Shown here one piece after another: positions 57,840 through 64,000 of a stretch of DNA of 64,000 nucleotides (positions within the stretch are counted from its first letter, which is position 1; each line of letters opens with the position of its first letter). The stretch is from assembly GCA_008828725.1 (NCBI GenBank), contig MEHQ01000241.1, positions 147,829 through 211,828 of the forward strand. Reading direction: 5' to 3'. The DNA is from Saccharina japonica. Its lineage: Eukaryota; Sar; Phaeophyceae; Laminariales; Laminariaceae. The notes below the pieces were generated by a model. The model ran no database searches, was not told the DNA's origin, and saw only the letters and a program-made list of their open reading frames with translations. Both the position numbers and the translations under genes were made by a program.

Positions 57840-60800
57840 CTACAAGCAGTACAGCAGTGCCCCGGCACGTTCCGGTGGCACTTCCCGCATCGATTCCGGG
57901 TCCGAGTACCAATTGTCCGACGAGCCGCGGTAAAACGGTTCCGCTGCTGCGGCGTCTGCTGCCTCCGGCTCTCCATCCTTCGATGGCTTCTTCTGCGACC
58001 CGAACAGAAGGGTGAGGTTGATGCGCTTGTTGTTGAAGCCTTGCACCGAGCGACATGACGGGGGAACGGGTTACGGGGGGCGCGGGGGGGGGGGGGGGGG
58101 GGGTACTCCATTTGGTTGCTTGCCTTAGTGCATTTGAACCATTGGACAATCACGCATCCGCTTCGGGACGGAGCGGGGGGGGGGGGGGGGGGCTCATAAG
58201 GGCGTGAGGGGCCTGCCAACTACCTGACTGAGCAAAAAGCGAGTGCTCCAACTCTTTAAACGTTCGATGCAGAAGGTATTGCGATTTCGATGCGGGAGAA
58301 AGCAACCGGGCGTGTTCCATATAAAGAGGTTTTGCCGTTCTGCTTTATACCGCGTTTAGAACTGCACCCCGCCTTTTCATGGATAAACTACGAAAACGAC
58401 TTGAAGTTAGTGTGGGGTAATGTTTTGTAAGTTCTACCGTAAAAGGGATGCATTTGAAGTACGTATGATTAGATTTCTGGTGCAAGCTCTCCCAGACGGT
58501 CTATACCCATGCAGCGCGTACACTGCATTCGCTCGACAAACGGAACGATGCTACCATACCGCCATACCGCCGTAACTCACCCTTCTTGAAGCGGAAGGGG
58601 TCGCTCTGGTGGAACAGCATGGAGTCGAACAGGAGAGCTCGGTTTTGCCGATGGGGGGTGGAGGTGTTGCCCGCGTCGTTCTCTTCCAAGAAGCCCATCA
58701 CGCTCTTCGGGTCTCGGTTAAACTCCTCAAAGCTCCAGTCGGCTGAATCGACAAAAGAAGAGCAGATACGATGCACACAGAGGACGGCGGCGGCGAAGGC
58801 GGCGGCGAAGGCGGCCGTGGAGCGTCAGTTCCCGGAAACGAAACCAGCTCCAACAGGCCCCGAAAGATGGCGCGGGTCTATGGCAAGGAGGGTGCGCGCG
58901 CTACTAGTGAGAGTGAGAACGCCTTCCTAAAAACGTGGAGAAGCATCCGTAGGGACAAGGGGCATGCCTTTATTGGGCAGGTAGTTCCGGAGTTGAGGAG
59001 TAAACTAATAGGCAGCAATAGTCAGTAACAGTCAGTTGTAGTCAGTAAAAGTCAGTAATAGTCAGTAACAGTCAGTAATAGTCAGTGATAGTCACTAGTA
59101 GTCAGTAGTAGTTCAGTACTAGTCACTAACAGTTAGTACTACAGTAGTCACTAATAGTCACTTATCGTTAGTAATAGTCACTAATAGCCAGTAATAGTCA
59201 CTGATAGTCACTATTAAGTCACTAATAGCCACAATTACTCACTAACAGTAACTAATAGTCACTAATAGTCACTAATAGTTAGTGATAGTCACTAGCAGTC
59301 AATAATCGTCACCATTAGTCACTATCAGTCACTAATAGTCACTAATAGTCACTAATAGCCACTAACAGTCAGTCTGAAGTGCTACGTACGTACCCTTATG
59401 GTAGAACGCCTCGTAAGGTCCTTACTTATCTACGAATTAACCCATTTTTTTCGTTAAAGTATTTTAGACCCTGCATGCACCCACTTGTTGGGAGAAAAAA
59501 AACTACGTACGTTAAAAATAGACTAGATATCGTTGTAGTACCAAATATCACCAACTTCTTTGGAACCAAAGAAAGTACCTGGAATTTCTGTACACTGGCA
59601 TATTTCGTGGCCATGTTGAAAACACCCATTCTTCTGGTGACGAAACTAAAACTACTTGGAATTAGAACGAAAATGTGTGTTGCAGTATGGCAGGCATACG
59701 ACAAGGGTTCGATGTTGGTGTTTATTTTACCGGGGTACCTACTCTCTGCGACGAGGTGCCGCGTTGATTGCTAGCCAATCAACGCGGGAGTAGTAACCCT
59801 GGGTGACCGTCTCCGGCTGATCCCAGCAGGAGGCCTCATTGATCCCAAACTATATACGATGTAACCTACGACGCAATGTTACAACAGTAAAAGTTCGTGT
59901 GAGTGGGTGGGTGGGTGGGTGGTGGGCGGGCGAGTGGGTGGGTGGGTGGGTGGGCGGATGGGGGGGGGTACTCATTTGTTGCGTGCCTTAGTCATTTGAC
60001 CATTGACCACGCATCCCTTTCGAGACGAGGAGGGGCGGGGGGGGTACTGTATTTTCATGCATGGTCGTAGTCGTATGACCATAGACCCTCGCATCCATAC
60101 AATGCCGGGACAGGGCACGCTGGGTTTCCACCAACCAGGCAAACATTGCTTGCACCAAGCGCGAAGCGCCGTGAGATATTGGGCGAGTCGCATGAAGGGT
60201 GGGCTGCATCCTGGCAAGAACCGCCTATGAGGCCGACTTGCATATGGACGACAGCCTCCCATGAATTGATTTAAATTTTGGTGTGGCCACTTCCAGAGAC
60301 GGCGATGGGTATTACTATGTATCTGCCTCATGGGTGCCTTACCATATACCATATACACACTACGTGATACGATCATTCCCCTTGTGCGGGATTGAGTTTC
60401 TCAATTCCGCACAAATGATCTAACAAGACCGCCAGCCTTGGTAACCGCCAAAAAACAAACGGTACCCTGGTTGTCCAGCTCACGCAGTGATAGGCGTGTT
60501 TTACAACGTCGTCGCCAACCGACGCCAACCCAACGCATACATGTACAATATTTTTGTTTCGGGGGGGGGGGGTAAGTTTGAGAACCTACTTGGAGGTTTA
60601 GCGTGAAACACCGTCAGCCCGCCCCCGTCGTCCGTTTCGGCGCTGCCCAGGTTGGCCGAGTCCGGGGCAAGCCACACGTTCAGGTTCACCATCGCGGTGT
60701 CGGCGTGCACCTTGAGGGTACACGAACACAAGACACACGACACACCGACACACGACACACGACACGCGACATGCGACACACCGACACACGGCACACGACA

Positions 60801-63800
60801 CACGACACACGACACACGACACACGAACACACGACACACGACATGTTCGCGGCAACGGGACACATGATGCTATAAAATGTGAATCCCTTCACAAGTTCGC
60901 CCACGTTTTGGGGACAGATCATACAGATCATACAGATCATACAGATCATTGATTCACACTCCATTGATCTAGATCTTTCAGAGCATATGTATTCCCTGAT
61001 CTGTGTGATCGGTATGATCTACTATAGCTCATGTTGTGCCGGGTGGGAGCTGTATAATCTGCATCTTCTAGGACATGCCTCCTGGGCTGGATATGTACTG
61101 CACAGATCATAGCGGCAGGTTTGCGGGTGGTTACGATCTACATAGATTATCTAGGTCGTGGTATGTTTGGCGTGTGTAAACCTTTCAAGCGGCACAAGGG
61201 TTAGCAAGTGAAACGGAATTGGAGCACGCGTTACCACCAATACCAGGAACCTAAACCAATATCTGTCCATGGCTGATATTCCATCCAAAAAACGCCATCC
61301 ACGGTGTATGAACAAAGAGGACGGGGGCATGCTTCGTTGCATGTGATCGAAACATCTACCACATATATATATATATTATATATGCATACCGTTTTAACGC
61401 CGCCCACGAGGGATCGAAACTCATCATGATTTTTTCGCGACGTCACGAGGGCGACCTTCGATTATCATTCGTGTGGAAAATTTCGACCGAAGGCGCCTCC
61501 ACACAGATTCCCCACGGCTGCCTTGTCACAAACATCGACTGGGAACCTCGTGTATATGATCGGGCCAAACTACAAGACATGCCCCCCCCCTCCCCCCGAT
61601 AAAACAAAACACACAAACACTTGGTTGTTCCTTTATGTCTCCTTCTTGGAGGTTGCGGGCGGCGCGTGACGGCGTGATGAAAACAAAACAAAAAAGCAGG
61701 ACAGTGGCGAGGGTCAGCACGGTGGCCGCTTTCGGTTTCCGTCAAGACCACTCACTATTAATGGGAGCTACCTGGTACCGCCCTGGCCGGAAACATAAGG
61801 ACCGTTTGGTGTTCATATATTTACCCCGACGGTCGTTATATATCCACCCAACGTGGGCCAGTAGGATCCCATTTTAATCACAAGTGTTTTCTGCCCAACA
61901 AAAGCCGAGCGCAGGTATATACACCATTTTTTGGACGGTACCAGCCACTGCCGCGGGAAGATGTATACTTCTGGTACATGCGAGCGGGTGAGTCGTATAC
62001 AGTACACGAGTATAGGCGGATAGAGCCTATTGGTATTCACTAATCCAGGTTATACGAATGATACGTATCAGGTACTGTATTTCCACAGATGAATTATTTT
62101 GACCATGAACAATATTTTCCACGCGAGGAAGGGAAAGGGGGGCGGTGCTGGTGGAGCACAAGGAAGAGGGTTGAACATGCTTGGGTGTTTTTTTACATAC
62201 TATGGATGTGGTTGTACATACCTTGATTCCGCTGTCACACCTCTCCCCGTCGTTTCCTCCGTAGATGTATATCCAAGACTGCACAAGCGGCCAGCCTGGG
62301 GTGCCTCGTCCCACGATCCTGGATTTGCAAGAACAAAGCATTGCCCCCGAGGGGTGTAGTAACCAGCGGAGTGGTTGCTGATAAGTCGATTTGGGGGGGG
62401 GAAACGCATCACCCCGGAGGGATAAAGCCACACAGCGGTAGCCGACCCGTCGACACTTCGTATATATCCCGGCTTGTAGGTTCTTCGGCACATCGATCGC
62501 AAAATACCGGGGGGGGGGGGGGGGGGGGGTGTCGCGGGGGGCGGCGAAAAAAAAAAAAAAAANNNNNNNNNNNNNNNNNNNNNNNNNNNNNNNNNNNNNN
62601 NNNNNNNNNNNNNNNNNNNNNNNNNNNNNNNNNNNNNNNNNNNNNNNNNNNNNNNNNNNNNNNNNNNNNNNNNNNNNNNNNNNNNNNNNNGAAAAAAATA
62701 TTCGGTGACAATCTCGATCTCACAGCTGAGGCGTCTTTTTCGAATAATTTTCATAGAAAACACCAAGGATAGCGTTTTTGTTCAATGGTCGAACCTGAAG
62801 GTGCATTATGGGCGTACGTACGCTTGCGAGAGAGAGAGCTCGGTTGTTTTTTTGCCATCATGGCGGACCGTGGATATTAAAAATTCCATTATTCCACATG
62901 ACAGTACAGTATTCGCATATATATATACTTCGAGATATAGCTTCAACTGCTGTTGTTGAGATTGTGCTGGAATACTGTCACTGCATCCACATGTTTGGGG
63001 ACAAAAACCTCAGAATTGGACAAAACATTTTTTTATGTTTTGCGGTAAAAAACGGGGTAAAAGAAGCTTCGAGCGGGAGTGGCCGTAGACTGATTTACAG
63101 ATTTCCAATCGGTGTTCACAAATCATGCATGCCTTTGCAGCAGCCCAAGGTCGAACTTGCGTATCACCAGTTGCCTAAAAAAAAACCAAGGCACGCTACA
63201 TACCAGGTACGAGTACTACTGCTGTACGAAGGTCTGACGGGGCCAGACAAACGCGTTGTGCAATTGTGCTTTACAAGTTTTTTTTTTCTATAGTATTATT
63301 TAGCGCTGCCGCCGATCATTCAATGTAAGTTTTGGATTTGGATGAGGCCTCCTTCCCCGGCCGGCGGTCCCATCGAGCAGCCGCGCACTGAATTTCATAC
63401 AATCGAATCAAACCTGGAACCACCTCTTTTGTTCCAACGGCTGTTTCCCGCTGATTGGTCAACGATTTTTACGTGAGGAATTCTTCCACTCCAGAGGTAT
63501 TGGGGCTTGCCTGTCCTGTGACCACGAACTGCACTACTGTGACCACGGCTTAATCTGAGAACAATAACAGTAGTAAGTCACCAGCAAAAATTGGCGTCGC
63601 CCTCACCTTGGCAGGCGTTCCGCCGCCTCTTCTGCTATCTGGTACAGGAGAGGGTGGCTCATGCCGTCGCTTGGGTACGCCCCGATGTAGTTTTGCCTTC
63701 AACCCCACGCAGAGCGTCCAAAAAAACAGAAAAACAAGAAGGGAACAAAACGAAGCTAGATGTCGTAAATATCGACGAAACGAGTCACGCTCACTGGTTA

Positions 63801-63832
63801 TCATGTTCTGTACGCATAGTGAACACCTCCTT
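57840..63832 (-). CDS. 2OG-Fe(II) oxygenase-like protein, C-terminal part (runs off right edge)
   Basis: Six minus-strand exons join in phase: 63832-63795 (weakest), 63696-63607, 62318-62222, 60710-60590, 58742-58581 and 58039-57840 (TAG), 708 bp and 235 residues. In order they read QNYIGAYPSDGMSHPLLYQI; GWPLVQSWIYIYGGN; SGIK joined to VHADTAMVNLNVWLAPDS with GGGLTVFHA; DWSFEEFNRDPKS with NRALLFDSMLFHQSDPFRFK; and FNNKRINLTLLFGSQ plus a polar tail. His and Asp of HAD, the His of LFHQSD and the Arg of KRINLTLLF match the HXD...H...R iron and 2-oxoglutarate ligands, which is the basis for the call. The substrate is unknown. The N-terminus lies beyond the window. Introns are full of repeats (R1, minisatellite, CACGACA runs, a 128-base N gap at 62563-62690). 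Confidence 0.82.
58084..58192 (+). repeat. R1 module a between two G homopolymers, in oxygenase intron
   Basis: A 20-G run, then TACTCCATTTGGTTGCTTGCC, TTAGTGCATTTGAACCATTG and GCATCCGCTTCGGGACGGAG, then an 18-G run. On the gene strand its C-tract end points to the acceptor of the last exon (58039), about 45 bases away. Confidence 0.85.
59009..59370 (+). repeat. 10-bp minisatellite (AGTCAGTAAT-type), about 36 units
   Basis: A variable decamer (AGTCAGTAAC, AGTCAGTTGT, AGTCACTAAT, AGTCACTGAT and similar) runs for about 360 bp in an oxygenase intron. The early part is mostly AGTCAG, the later part mostly AGTCAC. Confidence 0.9.
59755..59895 (+). repeat. dispersed repeat R2, copy 2
   Basis: Matches 55866-56030. 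This copy starts with a near-perfect hairpin (CGCGTTGATTG, CTAG, CCAATCAACGCG) that is decayed in the other copy. Confidence 0.75.
59963..60545 (+). repeat. R1 dispersed repeat, most complete copy
   Basis: Order: G run, module a (TACTCATTTGTTGCGTGCC to TTTCGAGACG), G-rich run, module b (TACTGTATTTTCATGCATGG to CCGGGACAGG), then the body to CCAACCCAACGCATA at about 60539. Modules a and b are themselves related (shared TACT-CATTT, TAGTC-T-TGACCAT-GACC and CGCATCC). Confidence 0.88.
60719..60845 (+). repeat. ACACGACAC-type microsatellite
   Basis: Imperfect repeats of CACACGACA and CACACCGACA fill the intron end directly before the acceptor at 60711 of the minus-strand oxygenase gene, so the gene strand there reads TGTGTCGTG repeats. 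Confidence 0.9.
60917..60956 (+). repeat. AGATCATAC tandem repeat, 4 units
   Basis: Four copies of CATACAGAT-type units in an oxygenase intron. ATCTAGATC/TAGATCAT-like words continue to about 61150. Confidence 0.8.
62509..62529. repeat. G homopolymer next to a gap
   Basis: A run of 21 G followed by GTCGCGGGGGGCGGCG and poly-A, 30 bases before the N run. Homopolymers probably caused the gap. Confidence 0.8.
62563..62690. other. 128-base N gap
   Basis: Unsequenced stretch inside an oxygenase intron (62319-63606), bounded by poly-A and GAAAAAAATATT. Confidence 0.98.
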
Positions 63833-64000
63833 CTACGAAGAGTGACAAGGTAGTAGAGGCCTGCACTTTGTTGAGCCCGAGCGTGAGCTCCTCAACTCCA
63901 GAGCTCTTCACACTTTAAATGAATCCGATGTGTCTTTTGCAACACGTTACATACCTGGTATTTTCTAACATCCCATGGGACCGTGTCTTGGGGCTTAATC

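Overview
This is eukaryotic nuclear DNA, with short exons (38-360 bp), introns of 0.1-4 kb, GT-AG splicing plus two likely GC-AG introns, many microsatellites and several families of dispersed non-coding repeats. The exon style, mixed composition, low gene density and gene types suggest a stramenopile alga, possibly a brown alga. That assignment is an inference; no rRNA or organelle marker is present to confirm it. All genes were assembled by eye from exons with matching phase and splice sites.

Layout. 0-10 kb: a dispersed repeat (R1), one minus-strand exon of an unknown protein, and a divergent pair of first exons around 5.64-5.85 kb; the rest is repeats. 10.47-25.08 kb: two apparently identical 5.37-kb blocks, each with a TPR gene missing its 5' end, on either side of a 3.7-kb array of a 225-bp unit (about 16.6 copies). 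25-32 kb: a local 0.5-kb tandem duplication and a seven-exon gene for a Siw14/PFA-DSP-type phosphatase (minus strand). 32.2-43.2 kb: a very large composite inverted repeat holding two copies of a small poly-alanine gene, tRNA-derived SINEs and MITE-like elements. 45.3-49.1 kb: four exons of an unrecognised Cys/His-rich protein (plus strand). 51.7-55.7 kb: the C-terminal two thirds of MUS81, with a very long low-complexity tail. 57.8-63.8 kb: six exons of a 2OG-Fe(II)-oxygenase-like gene (minus strand) that runs off the right edge.

Assembly caution. Single Ns sit at 15843, 40453 and 47900, and N runs at 49843-50783 and 62563-62690. The first two single Ns lie exactly at junctions of the duplicated block and of the palindrome, so copy number and arrangement there may be wrong. 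The recognised genes act separately (DNA junction cleavage, phosphate hydrolysis, oxygenation, TPR scaffolding) and form no evident pathway. The most distinctive signals are the repeat architecture and the placement of R1 C-tracts next to 3' splice sites.
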